From NCBI RefSeq assembly GCF_000013625.1, contig NC_009659.1:620001-684000 (forward strand): DNA of 64,000 bases, read 5' to 3'. The stretch comes from Janthinobacterium sp. Marseille (GTDB lineage Bacteria; Pseudomonadota; Gammaproteobacteria; Burkholderiales; Burkholderiaceae_D). The notes under the pieces were generated by a model, which saw nothing but the letters and a program-made list of their open reading frames with translations, ran no database searches and had not been told where the DNA came from. A program made the translations under genes and the position numbers. Numbering within the stretch: position 1 is the stretch's first letter; each line of letters starts with the position of its first letter. Below are positions 8,927 through 22,195 of the stretch, in pieces.

Positions 8927-9931
8927 ATGAAACGTATCAGTCTCACGCAATACCTGATTGAAGAGCAGCGTCTGCACAACAACATCCCGGCAGAATTACG
9001 TTTGCTGCTCGAGGTTGTTGCCCGTGCCTGCAAAACGATCAGCCATGCGGTCGGCAAAGGTGCGCTCGGCGAAGTGCTGGGTACCGCGCAAAGCGAAAAC
9101 GTACAGGGTGAAGTGCAGAAGAAGCTGGACATCATCTCCAACGACATCTTGCTGGAAGCCAATGAATGGGGCGGCCACCTGGCGGCCATGGCGTCGGAAG
9201 AGATGGAAACCATCCATCAGATCCCGAATCGCTACCCTATGGGCGAATACCTGTTGCTGTTCGATCCACTCGATGGTTCCAGCAATATTGATGTCAATGT
9301 ATCTATAGGTACCATTTTTTCGGTACTGAAAGCGGCTGACGGCATGCAGGCGCCGACCGAAGCCGACTTCCTGCAACCGGGCAGCAAGCAGGTTGTGGCC
9401 GGTTACGCGGTCTATGGTCCGCAGACAGTATTGGTACTGACAACCGGTAACGGTGTGCAGTGCTTTACGCTGGATCGTGAAATGGGTTCCTGGGTCATGA
9501 CCCAGCGTGACATGCAAATCCCGGCCAACACCAAGGAATTTGCCATTAATGCATCGAATGCACGCCACTGGCACCCGCCGGTCAAGCGCTATGTCGATGA
9601 AATGCTGGCCGGCACCACCGGCCCGCGCGCGAAAGACTTCAATATGCGCTGGATCGCTTCGATGGTGGCGGATGTACATCGCATCCTGAACCGTGGCGGC
9701 ATCTTCATGTATCCGGCCGATGCGCGTGAACCGGACAAGCCAGGCAAGCTGCGCCTGATGTATGAAGCCAACCCTATGGCTTTCATTGTCGAGCAGGCCG
9801 GTGGCGCAGCGACGGATGGGCAACAGCGCATCCTCGATATCCAGCCGGAAAAGCTGCACCAGCGGGTACCGGTCTTCCTCGGATCCAAGAATGAAGTAGA
9901 GCTGGTCACCAGTTATCACAAGGCTAAATAA
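8927..9931 (+). CDS. fbp: Class I fructose-1,6-bisphosphatase
   Basis: The 334-residue enzyme hydrolyses fructose-1,6-bisphosphate to fructose-6-phosphate in gluconeogenesis (Mg-dependent, cytosolic). Class I signatures are present: the metal-binding [20 protein letters not shown] segment near residues 112-131, [16 protein letters not shown] and the GGIFMYPAD region, with C-terminal [10 protein letters not shown]. The ATG at 8927 has AAAGGA four bases upstream. A TATATATA run lies in the 90-base space after pepN. A short palindrome follows the stop (9935-9950), and then comes the rrn promoter region. Confidence 0.96.
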   Translation: MKRISLTQYLIEEQRLHNNIPAELRLLLEVVARACKTISHAVGKGALGEVLGTAQSENVQGEVQKKLDIISNDILLEANEWGGHLAAMASEEMETIHQIPNRYPMGEYLLLFDPLDGSSNIDVNVSIGTIFSVLKAADGMQAPTEADFLQPGSKQVVAGYAVYGPQTVLVLTTGNGVQCFTLDREMGSWVMTQRDMQIPANTKEFAINASNARHWHPPVKRYVDEMLAGTTGPRAKDFNMRWIASMVADVHRILNRGGIFMYPADAREPDKPGKLRLMYEANPMAFIVEQAGGAATDGQQRILDIQPEKLHQRVPVFLGSKNEVELVTSYHKAK

Positions 9932-9934
9932 GCC

Positions 9935-9950
9935 TCCCTATATATAGGGA
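9935..9950. terminator. Palindrome after fbp, possible weak terminator
   Basis: TCCCTATATATAGGGA is a perfect 16-base palindrome four bases past the fbp stop. It could form a six-pair stem with a TATA loop but lacks a following T-run, so termination here is doubtful. Confidence 0.3.
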
Positions 9951-9961
9951 AGTCCTTCCGG

Positions 9962-10007
9962 CAAAAGCGCTTTTAAAAAGATTTAAAGTAATTTCTCAAA
10001 AGCGCTT
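9962..10007. repeat. Two 11-bp direct repeats upstream of rrn P1
   Basis: CAAAAGCGCTT occurs at 9962-9972 and again at 9997-10007, 35 bases apart (start to start). The first copy is part of a longer palindrome AAAAGCGCTTTT. The second runs into the -35 box of the first rrn promoter. Such spacing, near three and a third helical turns, could be binding sites for an rrn activator or part of an UP region; no protein can be assigned. Confidence 0.45.
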
Positions 10008-10035
10008 GCCAAGTTCAAAGAAGCTTTGCTATAGT
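10006..10035 (+). promoter_or_regulatory. Candidate rrn promoter P1
   Basis: TTGCCA (10006-10011) and TATAGT (10030-10035) are separated by 18 bases, followed by a GC-rich GGCTCCCG discriminator of the kind linked to stringent control of rRNA genes. AT-rich sequence lies upstream. Confidence 0.55.
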
Positions 10036-10181
10036 TCGGCTCCCGTCGCAGAACACGCAGCGAAACGCGAAGTAAGCGAGCTGAAATGTGAGTGTGATGG
10101 GGGTGAAGAAGTGGTGGTTTTGGTCACGTCGTTTTGAAGGAATTTAAAACGAATCTTTTTAAAAAGTTTCTTAAAAAGATG

Positions 10182-10210
10182 TTGACGAAAACTGAAACAT
10201 GCCACATAAT
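10182..10210 (+). promoter_or_regulatory. Candidate rrn promoter P2 with UP-like element
   Basis: TTGACG (10182-10187) and CATAAT (10205-10210) have an ideal 17-base spacer. The 40 bases upstream (about 10141-10180) are strongly AT-rich with repeated A and T tracts, as in rrn UP elements that bind the RNA polymerase alpha C-terminal domain. Start of transcription is expected near 10217. Confidence 0.65.
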
Positions 10211-10285
10211 CTCATCTCTCTGCTGCTGACGAACAAAACGATTCGCGGTGCTGCAAACAGCTAAGGTTGAATGCGAAGCAGGCAA

Positions 10286-10301
10286 GGTTCTTTAAAAATT
10301 A
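10286..10301 (+). promoter_or_regulatory. boxA-like antitermination site in the rrn leader
   Basis: GGTTCTTTAAAAATTA resembles the boxA core (TGTTCTTTAACAATT) bound by NusB-S10 in rRNA antitermination. A closer match lies in the spacer before 23S (12395-12410). Confidence 0.55.
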
Positions 10302-10304
10302 ACA

Positions 10305-12056
<1,752 letters not shown>

Positions 12057-12138
12057 CTGTTAGTAAGAAAAGAACAGTGAATGTCGGCAGTGCGCAGGCA
12101 GTAATGCTTGTGCGGTGTTGGTTGGTACTGATCCAAAC

Positions 12139-12215
12139 GGGTCTGTAGCTCAGTTGGTTAGAGCACCGTGTTGATAACGCGGGGGTCGTTGGTTCGAGCC
12201 CAACCAGACCCACCA
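12139..12215 (+). tRNA. ileT: tRNA-Ile (GAT anticodon)
   Basis: This is a 77-base cloverleaf in the 16S-23S spacer. The acceptor arm pairs GGGTCTG with CAGACCC, the D arm is GCTCAGTTGGTTAGAGC, the anticodon GAT is at 12173-12175 in loop TTGATAA, the T loop is GGTTCGAGCCC, and CCA is encoded at 12213-12215. Its place next to tRNA-Ala is typical of rrn operons. Confidence 0.97.
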
Positions 12216-12237
12216 AGAAATACGTAGTACCGGTTTC

Positions 12238-12313
12238 GGGGGTTTAGCTCAGCTGGGAGAGCACCTGCTTTGCAAGCAGGGGGTCGTCGGTTCGATCCCG
12301 TCAACCTCCACCA
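12238..12313 (+). tRNA. alaT: tRNA-Ala (TGC anticodon)
   Basis: This is a 76-base cloverleaf. The acceptor GGGGGTT pairs with AACCTCC (one G-U), the D arm is GCTCAGCTGGGAGAGC, the anticodon TGC is at 12271-12273 in loop TTTGCAA between CCTGC and GCAGG, the T arm is GGTTCGATCCC, and CCA is encoded at 12311-12313. Confidence 0.97.
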
Positions 12314-12394
12314 AGATGTCAAACCTAAGTTGATCTGCATGCAAGTGCAGACGTGATTTAGGTTTGATCTTTTAGATAGATCATTGGCTGTTTT

Positions 12395-12405
12395 TGTTCT
12401 TTAAC

Positions 12406-12410
<5 letters not shown>
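12395..12410 (+). promoter_or_regulatory. boxA antitermination site in the 16S-23S spacer
   Basis: TGTTCTTTAACAATTT is an almost exact boxA, placed before 23S as in other rrn operons, where NusB-S10 binding prevents premature termination. Confidence 0.75.
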
Positions 12411-15582
<3,172 letters not shown>

Positions 15583-15634
15583 GGTTATTTGCTCAAGTCA
15601 GCTTTAACGACTTAGCAGGTAACTTTACAAGTTA

Positions 15635-15750
15635 TGCCTGATGACCATAGCGAGTTGGTACCACCCCTTCCCATCCCGAACAGGACCGTGAAACGACTTT
15701 GCGCCGATGATAGTGCTGCAACCAGTGTGAAAGTAGGTCATCGTCAGGCT
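15635..15750 (+). rRNA. rrf: 5S ribosomal RNA
   Basis: This is about 116 bases, from TGCCTGATGACCATAGCG to GGTCATCGTCAGGCT. The ends pair as helix I, and internal CCCATCCCGAAC and CGCCGATGATAGTG match 5S. It closes the rrn operon. Confidence 0.95.
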
Positions 15751-15760
15751 TTTATTTAGA

Positions 15761-15792
15761 AAACCCTTCAGTAGAAATACTGGAGGGTTTTT
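15761..15792 (+). terminator. Rho-independent terminator of the rrn operon
   Basis: AAACCCTTCAGTA-GAAA-TACTGGAGGGTTT forms a 13-pair stem with one G-U and a GAAA tetraloop, followed by TTTTGC. It is placed just after 5S. Confidence 0.92.
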
Positions 15793-16335
15793 GCTTTGTG
15801 CCATCACTTTGTATCCCCATTACTCGGCCCGGAAATGGCGGGAAAATACAGATAGCTGTCCACGCTTACGCTTGAAAACCCGCCTGCATCTCCAGCCTGA
15901 CGATCATTTCTTCAATCATTCCTCCTTTATTACAGTCAGATGAAATCCGCGTGGATTCATTTTTCCTGTCTTCCTCCGAACTCCACCGCATTCATTTTTT
16001 GTCCCGTATAAACAGGGCATGTATTCCTGCGGCGGTATTTCGTCGCGTGATTTTTTATGCGAAAACCCCAGGAAGAAAACCGACAGGACAGACCGCAATC
16101 CGTACGCAGTTCTGTTCAACTGACATATGACAAGCAGACTAGAGAACTATCGTTCGCGTCTAAACTTGTGCAGCATCCATCACGCACAAGATTTGATATC
16201 TAGTCATTGCGTTCCAAACAATTTTTAGATACGGTTGTAAGGAGCGCCTTGAATTGTGTGATTTCTTCTTGCCGATGTCATGGCATGTCACGCCAATCGA
16301 TGGCAGTCCCCTCGCAGTGCAATTGGAGAGTTGAA
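15793..16335. other. 543-base intergenic region without a recognised gene
   Basis: This is the space between the rrn terminator and the thiolase gene. A 67-codon frame on the minus strand (15916-16119) has no ribosome-binding site or recognisable family. The right part must contain the promoter of the thiolase/reductase pair, but no -35/-10 pair stands out. The thiolase frame stays open upstream to 16207, which is not taken as coding because the conserved start is at 16336. Confidence 0.5.
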
Positions 16336-17511
16336 ATGGATGATGTAGTCATTGTTTCCGCTGGACGTACTGGTGTTGGAAAATTCGGCGGTGCGCTGGC
16401 CAGGACCGCGGCTTCCGATCTTGGTGCGCATGTCATAAAAAATTTACTGGCGCGTAGCGGTATTGCGGCTGATCAAATCAGCGAAGTGATCCTCGGCCAG
16501 GTACTGACTGCAGGTTGCGGGCAAAATCCCGCGCGCCAGGCATTGATACGCGGTGGCATTCCCGATATGGTGCCGGCGTTCACAATCAATAAAGTATGCG
16601 GCAGCGGTTTGAAAGCGACGCATCTCGCGACGCAGGCCATCCGATGTGGTGATGCACAAATCATTATTGCCGGCGGGCAGGAAAACATGAGTGCGTCGCC
16701 GCACGTGCTGAATAATTCGCGCGATGGTTTCCGCATGGGTGACGCAAAGTTGGTCGACATCATGATTCATGACGGCCTGTGGGATGTCTACAATCAATAC
16801 CACATGGGCACCACTGCAGAAAACATCGCAAAGAAATTCGGTATCTCGCGCCAGGAGCAGGATGAGTTTGCGCTGGAGTCACAGAACAAAGCCGAGGCCG
16901 CGCAAAAGGCCGGCAAGTTCAAGGATGAAATCATCCCTTTTGAGATCCAGAGTAAAAAAGGAAACACTGTCTTCGACAGTGATGAATACATCAAGCATGG
17001 CACGACACTGGAATCACTCGCGGCCTTGCGTCCGGCTTTTTCCAAAGACGGTACCGTGACGGCTGGTAATGCTTCAGGTATTAACGATGGAGCGGCAGCG
17101 GTAATCATGATGACGGCACAGAAGGCCAAGGAACTTGGCCTCAAGCCTCTGGCAAAGATCAAGGCGTATTCGTCAGCAGGGGTAGATCCGAGCGTGATGG
17201 GTATGGGGCCGGTTCCTGCCGCCCAGCTATGCCTGAAGAAAGCCGGCTGGAAGCATCAGGATCTCGACCTGATGGAAATCAATGAAGCCTTTGCGGCACA
17301 GGCGATTGCAGTGAATCGTGAAATGGGCTGGGATACCAGAAAGATTAATGTGAATGGTGGTGCGATTGCGATCGGCCATCCTATCGGTGCATCCGGTTGC
17401 CGCATCCTGGTCACCCTGTTACACGAAATGATACGGCGCGATGCGCACAAAGGTTTGGCCAGCTTGTGCATAGGTGGCGGAATGGGAGTGGCGCTTGCAA
17501 TCGAACGTTAA
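16336..17511 (+). CDS. phaA: Acetyl-CoA acetyltransferase (thiolase)
   Basis: The product is 391 residues from the ATG at 16336 (GGAGAG upstream), standard for biosynthetic thiolases. It condenses two acetyl-CoA to acetoacetyl-CoA in the cytosol. Catalytic features are the nucleophile Cys88 in [18 protein letters not shown], the GHPIGASG histidine, and the C-terminal LCIGGGMG cysteine. The acetoacetyl-CoA reductase gene follows 44 bases downstream, the pairing seen in polyhydroxybutyrate synthesis. The symbol is by context; a role in beta-oxidation or another acyl-CoA route is possible because no PHA synthase gene is present here. Confidence 0.92.
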   Translation: MDDVVIVSAGRTGVGKFGGALARTAASDLGAHVIKNLLARSGIAADQISEVILGQVLTAGCGQNPARQALIRGGIPDMVPAFTINKVCGSGLKATHLATQAIRCGDAQIIIAGGQENMSASPHVLNNSRDGFRMGDAKLVDIMIHDGLWDVYNQYHMGTTAENIAKKFGISRQEQDEFALESQNKAEAAQKAGKFKDEIIPFEIQSKKGNTVFDSDEYIKHGTTLESLAALRPAFSKDGTVTAGNASGINDGAAAVIMMTAQKAKELGLKPLAKIKAYSSAGVDPSVMGMGPVPAAQLCLKKAGWKHQDLDLMEINEAFAAQAIAVNREMGWDTRKINVNGGAIAIGHPIGASGCRILVTLLHEMIRRDAHKGLASLCIGGGMGVALAIER

Positions 17512-17555
17512 GAAACAGGCAGCTGCTTATATAAAAGAATAAAGAGGAGACGGAT

Positions 17556-18296
17556 ATGACACGCCTTGCATTGGTGACAGGTGGCATGGGTGGTTTGGGC
17601 GAAGCGATTTGCATCAAACTGGCGGCACTCGGATATCAAGTGGTTACGACTTATTCGCCGGGTAACAAGAAGGCGGATGAGTGGCTGAAACTCATGAAGG
17701 AAAGCGGTTACGATTTCCACGCTTATCCATGTGACGTTTCTGACTATGACTCGGCGCAGCAATGCGTGGCCCAGATCGAAAAAGAAATGGGCCCGGTCGA
17801 TGTGCTGGTCAACAATGCGGGTATCACACGCGACATCACTTTCAAGAAAATGGGCAAACCGGATTGGGATGCGGTGATGGCGACTAACCTGGACTCCGTT
17901 TTCAATATGACGAAACCGGTATGCGACGGCATGGTCGAGCGTGGTTGGGGCCGCATCATCAATATTTCTTCGGTGAACGGGCAGAAGGGTGCCTTCGGTC
18001 AAACCAATTACTCGGCAGCGAAAGCCGGCATGCATGGCTTTACCAAGGCACTGGCGCTGGAAGTCGCGCGCAAGGCCGTTACCGTAAATACGATTTCACC
18101 CGGTTATATCGGCACCAAGATGGTGATGGCGATTCCGCAGGATGTGCTGGATACGAAAATCGTGCCGCAGATCCCGATGGGACGTTTGGGCAAGCCGGAA
18201 GAAATTGCAGGCCTGGTTGCCTACCTCGCTTCGGATGAAGCGGCCTTCCTGACGGGGGCCAACATCGCCATCAATGGCGGCCAGCATATGTATTAA
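17556..18296 (+). CDS. phaB: Acetoacetyl-CoA reductase
   Basis: This is a 246-residue SDR. NADPH-dependent reduction of acetoacetyl-CoA to (R)-3-hydroxybutyryl-CoA supplies the monomer for polyhydroxybutyrate. Motifs are the TGGMGGLGEAI cofactor loop (about 7-17), NNAGITRD, the catalytic Ser in INISSVNGQKG, Tyr and Lys in YSAAK (about 150-154), and SPGYIGTKM. The ribosome-binding site AGAGGAG precedes the ATG. It is co-oriented with the thiolase at 16336-17511 and almost certainly cotranscribed. Confidence 0.93.
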   Translation: MTRLALVTGGMGGLGEAICIKLAALGYQVVTTYSPGNKKADEWLKLMKESGYDFHAYPCDVSDYDSAQQCVAQIEKEMGPVDVLVNNAGITRDITFKKMGKPDWDAVMATNLDSVFNMTKPVCDGMVERGWGRIINISSVNGQKGAFGQTNYSAAKAGMHGFTKALALEVARKAVTVNTISPGYIGTKMVMAIPQDVLDTKIVPQIPMGRLGKPEEIAGLVAYLASDEAAFLTGANIAINGGQHMY

Positions 18297-18303
18297 AAAT
18301 AAC

Positions 18304-18326
18304 AGCGCCGGGTCGAGCCCGGCGCT
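18304..18326 (-). terminator. Hairpin between convergent genes, terminator for the minus strand
   Basis: AGCGCCGGG-TCGAG-CCCGGCGCT is a perfect nine-pair stem. On the minus strand it is followed by GTTATTTTTAA, so it suits the DsbA-family gene. On the plus strand the T-run is missing. Confidence 0.7.
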
Positions 18327-18353
18327 ATGCAAGAAAATGACGCTGATTGGATG

Positions 18354-18992
18354 TCAGGCAGGTTGATCGATCAATTCCTGCAGGCGTTCAATCAGCGTTT
18401 CTGTTTTGGTGTAGCCGGATGTCACCAGGTGCAACTCACCTGATTTTTCCAGGACCAAAGTCGGGAAGCCGGAGACGCCCCAGAGTTTGGTTTGTGTGAA
18501 ATCGGCTTCGGTGGCATTGCGTGCTTCTTCCGAGGCCCAGGTCTTCAGGAATTCAGCGGCATCGATATTGATATCGGCTTTTTCAAAGACCGAAACGGCA
18601 ATATCGGCCAGCACTTCACCCTTGGTGGTATCCAGGTTCTCGGCATAAAAGCCATGCTGGATCGCGTGGAATACATCGAGCGCGGTATCCGGGGCCAGCA
18701 TGCCGGCAGTGACGACGGCACGGCAAGCCGGTTCGGTATCGTAAATAAAACCTTCATGCGACAAACCGTTTTTGGCGAAAGGCAGGCCGCTGACTTCTTC
18801 CACTTTCTTCCAGTGGTGCAGCAAGGTCGCCTTCAACTTCTCATCCATTACTTCCTTGTTGTAGGCACGCAAGCCGCCGACGATCAATTCCAGCTGGGTA
18901 TCCGGCAAGCCGCCCAGCAAGGTCTTGAGTTCAGGCCCGAAGCCGTAGCACCACGAACACATAGGATCAGCGATATAGATGAGTTTGGCCAT
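18354..18992 (-). CDS. DsbA-family thioredoxin-fold protein
   Basis: The 212-residue protein has CSWC at residues 12-15 (DPMCSWCYGFGPELKTLL) near the N-terminus, and a cis-proline segment (VSGFPTLVLEKSGEL) near residue 175. It belongs to the DsbA/FrnE-like group of dithiol-disulfide isomerases. There is no signal peptide, so it acts in the cytosol, unlike classical DsbA; candidate roles are thiol repair or a 2-hydroxychromene-carboxylate-isomerase-like reaction. It ends at the hairpin 18304-18326. Upstream is the DnaQ-like exonuclease gene, 56 bases away. Confidence 0.85.
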   Translation of the reverse strand: MAKLIYIADPMCSWCYGFGPELKTLLGGLPDTQLELIVGGLRAYNKEVMDEKLKATLLHHWKKVEEVSGLPFAKNGLSHEGFIYDTEPACRAVVTAGMLAPDTALDVFHAIQHGFYAENLDTTKGEVLADIAVSVFEKADINIDAAEFLKTWASEEARNATEADFTQTKLWGVSGFPTLVLEKSGELHLVTSGYTKTETLIERLQELIDQPA

Positions 18993-19048
18993 GAATCAGT
19001 TTCCTTGTTATGAGTCGGTCAGGACAGTCAGCAGCATAGCACCAGAGT

Positions 19049-19636
19049 TCAGCTTTCCGTCGTCGTTGCGATGGATAATTTTGGCTGCTGGCGCAGGGTC
19101 TGGACGGCTTTGCTAAAGACTTCGTAAGGGACGACTGCATTCAGTTTGCGCCATAATTGCCACAACAAATCAGCGTCGGCCAGCGCACGGTGGCGCGCTT
19201 CCGGAATCAAGTCATGGCGCGCAATCAGGCTATCCAGATTGTGTTTCTTTTCAGCCGGGAACAGGGCGCGCGACAATTTGACCGTGCACAGCATTTCCGC
19301 ATTCAGCACATGCCCGCTGCGGACGAAGGCATGGTGCAGGAAGCCGTAGTCGAAGCGCGCATTGTGCGCGATGAACAAGCCGTCCTGCAGGCGCTCACGC
19401 ACGGTATCGGCCAGTGTCTCGAACATGGGTGCGCTCTCGACCATCTCGTCGCTGATGCCGGTCAGGCCCTGGATGAATTCAGGGATAGGACGACCGGGAT
19501 TGACGAAGGTGGACCAGCGATCGATGCAACCATCGGGGTCGACCGCGACTATCCCTATCTCGGTAATCCGGTCATTGACCAGATTCGCACCGGTTGTTTC
19601 CAGATCAACAAATATCAGTTTTTCGTTTAAGCTCAT
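19049..19636 (-). CDS. DnaQ-like 3'-5' exonuclease (DEDDh family)
   Basis: Starting at the ATG at 19636 gives 195 residues; the frame stays open 63 codons further upstream but that part overlaps the S4 gene and does not look conserved. Exonuclease motifs are ExoI FVDLETTG, ExoII AHNARFDYGFL, and ExoIII HRALADADLL, with the His five residues before Asp characteristic of DEDDh. It is short compared with DNA polymerase III epsilon (about 240 residues) and lacks an obvious beta-clamp motif, so it is more likely a stand-alone proofreading or RNA-processing exonuclease than the replicative epsilon subunit. It is the last gene of a leftward run starting at 20630. Confidence 0.85.
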   Translation of the reverse strand: MSLNEKLIFVDLETTGANLVNDRITEIGIVAVDPDGCIDRWSTFVNPGRPIPEFIQGLTGISDEMVESAPMFETLADTVRERLQDGLFIAHNARFDYGFLHHAFVRSGHVLNAEMLCTVKLSRALFPAEKKHNLDSLIARHDLIPEARHRALADADLLWQLWRKLNAVVPYEVFSKAVQTLRQQPKLSIATTTES

Positions 19637-19688
19637 GGCCGCATTGTCCCATGCCTGCCGTTTTTCAGAGCGAAACAAATAGCCGGGC

Positions 19689-19910
19689 TTAAGCCGCGGC
19701 GCGCACCTTGATGCGGACGTCGCCGAGGGCAACCACCTGGCCTGCACGGATTTTGCAGGTTTTGCGCAATTCGGTTTGCCCATCCACTTTGACCTTGCCG
19801 CTGGCGACCAGCACTTTACCGGCACCGCCGCTGTCGCAGATGCCGACCAGTTTCAGCAGTTGGTTCAATTCGACGAATTCGTCGTTCAGTTCAAATTCAA
19901 GTTGTTGCAT
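19689..19910 (-). CDS. S4-domain RNA-binding protein (YbcJ-like)
   Basis: The 73-residue protein is a single S4 fold: ELNDEFVELNQLLKLVGICD, then GGAGKVLVASGKVKVDGQ and a basic RIKVRAAA tail. Small S4 proteins bind structured RNA and in E. coli the family member YbcJ associates with ribosomes. The gene lies 29 bases after the 90-aa gene and 52 bases before the exonuclease start, in the same direction, suggesting cotranscription. Confidence 0.85.
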   Translation of the reverse strand: MQQLEFELNDEFVELNQLLKLVGICDSGGAGKVLVASGKVKVDGQTELRKTCKIRAGQVVALGDVRIKVRAAA

Positions 19911-19939
19911 CGTATGCCTGCTTTAAAAGTGGAATGGAA

Positions 19940-20212
19940 TCAAGCCAGCGTCTTGCGCGCATTGTCCAGCCACATATCGAGTGTGGTCAGCAGGTCGATC
20001 TGGCTGAAGGAGCAGCTTTCTTCGGTGAACAGGCTGCCTGCTTCCAGGCGTCCCAGCAAATCTTCCATCACTGTGGTGTAGGGGCCGGGCAAGGCTGCCA
20101 ACAAGCCGGCCTGGCCACGCCAGGTCGTGCAAAAGTCGGCGACACTAAGGCGGTCTTGCCGGATGGCATCAAGGGATTCTTGTAGCAATTGCAGTGTTTG
20201 AGTGTGCGACAT
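19940..20212 (-). CDS. Hypothetical protein, 90 aa
   Basis: This is a soluble helical protein (QTLQLLQESLDAIRQDRLSV, then a Trp/Arg segment FCTTWRGQAGLL and a C-terminal amphipathic helix LLTTLDMWLDNARKTLA). There are no cysteine clusters, signal or membrane segment. The family is not recognised. Packing between the MAPEG gene (31 bases) and the S4 gene (29 bases) on the same strand supports it as real. Confidence 0.65.
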   Translation of the reverse strand: MSHTQTLQLLQESLDAIRQDRLSVADFCTTWRGQAGLLAALPGPYTTVMEDLLGRLEAGSLFTEESCSFSQIDLLTTLDMWLDNARKTLA

Positions 20213-20243
20213 AACAATAAAAAGTAAAAAGCGCGAGCAGGGA

Positions 20244-20630
20244 TCAGGCGCTATGGAAAACCGGTAATAAGAAAAGTCCGATCACGGCCAGGTAGCCGAT
20301 CAGCCATGTTACGGAACGCAGGGTTGCGCGATCCGTCAGGTAGAGCAGGGTGTACACCAGCCGTGCCGCAATAAATGCGACAGCCAGCATATTAATCGAA
20401 TCTTGCGGTGCATTCAGTTGTTGTGCGACCAATACGCCGGCGGCAAAGAAAGGAAAGGCTTCAAAGTGATTGCGATGCGCGCTATCAGCACGCCGCCGCA
20501 GGCCTTCCTGTTGTTCCAGCCAGCGTCGCGGTTCTGAATTATCGAAATCGCGCTTGCCCCATTTGGCGATCGCAACCGTCGCTGCAGGCAGGATGCCGGC
20601 AATCAATACACACCAGTAAGAAAGATTCAT
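20244..20630 (-). CDS. MAPEG-family membrane protein
   Basis: The product is 128 residues from the ATG at 20630. It has four hydrophobic segments (VLIAGILPAATVAIAKWG, the RNHFEAFPFFAAGVLVAQQL helix, MLAVAFIAARLVYTLLYL and VTWLIGYLAVIGLFLLPV). The E-x-x-P-x-F and A-R-x-x-Y-T patterns match the MAPEG family (membrane-associated proteins in eicosanoid and glutathione metabolism). The bacterial members' reactions are mostly unknown, with possible glutathione conjugation. It begins the leftward run MAPEG, 90-aa protein, S4 protein, exonuclease. Confidence 0.85.
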   Translation of the reverse strand: MNLSYWCVLIAGILPAATVAIAKWGKRDFDNSEPRRWLEQQEGLRRRADSAHRNHFEAFPFFAAGVLVAQQLNAPQDSINMLAVAFIAARLVYTLLYLTDRATLRSVTWLIGYLAVIGLFLLPVFHSA

Positions 20631-20728
20631 GTCCGTCTCCGCTAAATAGTGAATGTTGCCAAGTGGCCAGCGCACAGATTAGCACGCCGGATTGCCTTGT
20701 CAGCAGGATTATGCGGAGTAGATACGCA

Positions 20729-22159
20729 CTAGCGGCTGGGCGCGATGGCTTCCGCATAGTCGTATAACGCACCGAGGATTTCTTCGCCGCGCTCATCCGC
20801 AGTTTCGGACAATTGGTCGATTTCGGCAAACAGGGTTTCTATCGTACGGGCCCCGCCTTCACCGTCAAACAGGCGTGCGACGCGATGGTCTTCCCAGCGT
20901 TGCTGTTCTTCTTCGTTCAGCGTATGCGGGAAGTTGCGGGCGCGGTAACGCCAGACGATTTCTTCCAGGCGTGGATCGCTGAAGCCCGGCTTGGCCTGCG
21001 CCAATGCTTCCGGCGACAGCGCGCGCAATTCCTGCAAGGTACGGCGATCATTATTGCCGACAAAGCCGCCGTATAAATCTTCATCGACATCGGCCGCCGC
21101 TTCCTGCGGCCGGTAAAAGACATCCTGCCAGATCGCCGTCATATCGGGCGCGGCGGCGGCCACTTCTGCATGTCGCAGTGCGGTCGGTATATCTATCCCC
21201 CATTGCTCCGTCATTTCCGCTGACAGCGTCTTCAGGTTGTTGATGACGATAGGGGATTTATTCAAATGGATGGTTTTGATGGGCAGGCGGCTCACGCCTT
21301 CCGGCAAAGCATCGGCCTTGCTAAACATGCGCATGCGTATGGTTTCCGCATCCAGTGTCGCCAGTTCGGACGGATCTACCGACAGGTCCCATACGATGAC
21401 TTCATTCTTGTTGGTCGGATGTACCGCCAGCGGCCAGACTACGGCGATACAGCCACGCTCGGCCGGTATCATGCCGGTGATGTGCAGGAAGGGACGACGC
21501 AGCGGCAGGCCGATTTCGGCGGCGACCTTGTCTTTCTTGTGCAGGCCCAGGCAAAAGTCGAACAGCTTGGGTTGGCGCTCACGGATCAGGCGTGCCAGCG
21601 CAATCGTGGCACGTACATCGGATAGCGCATCATGCGCTGCTTCATGCGCAATGCCATTTTCAGCAGTTAATTGTTCGAGGCGGAAGCTGGGACGACCGTC
21701 CGGATGTTTAGGCCAGTTGATGCCTTCCGGACGCAGTGCATATGCAGTACGCACCACATCGAGGATATCCCAGCGGCCGCAACTGTTTTGCCATTCGCGC
21801 GCATACGGATCGATCAGGTTGCGCCAAAACATGAAGCGCGTGACTTCATCATCGAAACGTATGGTGTTGTAGCCGACGCCTATGGTGCCGGTTTGCGACA
21901 GGGCTTTTTCAATTTCAGCGGCGAACTCGTGTTCAGGCACGCCGCGCTCCAGGCAGGTTTGCGGCGTGATGCCGGTAATCAGGCAGGATTGCGGATCCGG
22001 CAGGAAGTCATTCGCCGGCTTGCAATACAGCATGATGGGTTCGCCGATTTCATTGAGTTCGGCATCGGTACGGATCGCGGCAAACTGCGCCGGGCGATCA
22101 CGGCGCGGCTGTATGCCGAAGGTTTCGTAATCGTGCCAAAGAAAGGTATGCGTAGACAT
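20729..22159 (-). CDS. sbcB: Exodeoxyribonuclease I
   Basis: The product is 476 residues, normal for ExoI. It has DnaQ-type exonuclease motifs: FLWHDYETFG (6-15) with the first catalytic Asp and Glu, VGYNTIRFDDEVTRFM (second motif), and EAAHDALSDVRATIALA (third), then the SH3-like and helical domains (ARNFPHTLNEEEQQRWEDHR near residue 410). ExoI degrades single-stranded DNA 3' to 5' in repair and recombination and interacts with SSB. The gene lies 36 bases after the cNMP-GGDEF gene in the same direction and may share its transcript. Confidence 0.96.
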   Translation of the reverse strand: MSTHTFLWHDYETFGIQPRRDRPAQFAAIRTDAELNEIGEPIMLYCKPANDFLPDPQSCLITGITPQTCLERGVPEHEFAAEIEKALSQTGTIGVGYNTIRFDDEVTRFMFWRNLIDPYAREWQNSCGRWDILDVVRTAYALRPEGINWPKHPDGRPSFRLEQLTAENGIAHEAAHDALSDVRATIALARLIRERQPKLFDFCLGLHKKDKVAAEIGLPLRRPFLHITGMIPAERGCIAVVWPLAVHPTNKNEVIVWDLSVDPSELATLDAETIRMRMFSKADALPEGVSRLPIKTIHLNKSPIVINNLKTLSAEMTEQWGIDIPTALRHAEVAAAAPDMTAIWQDVFYRPQEAAADVDEDLYGGFVGNNDRRTLQELRALSPEALAQAKPGFSDPRLEEIVWRYRARNFPHTLNEEEQQRWEDHRVARLFDGEGGARTIETLFAEIDQLSETADERGEEILGALYDYAEAIAPSR

Positions 22160-22195
22160 CGTGATGTATTGAATTGAGATGAAACGAGTTTGGGT

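Noticed and set aside
9963..9974. AAAAGCGCTTTT palindrome as the fbp terminator
   Set aside because: The stem is short, has no loop, and sits in the AT-rich rrn promoter region; repeat or promoter function is more likely.
15916..16119. 67-codon frame on the minus strand in the gap after rrn
   Set aside because: No ribosome-binding site, no family, and the length is expected by chance.
19637..19825. N-terminal extension of the DnaQ-like gene
   Set aside because: It overlaps the S4 gene and gives a basic, non-conserved segment before the clear MSLNEKLIFVDLETTG start.
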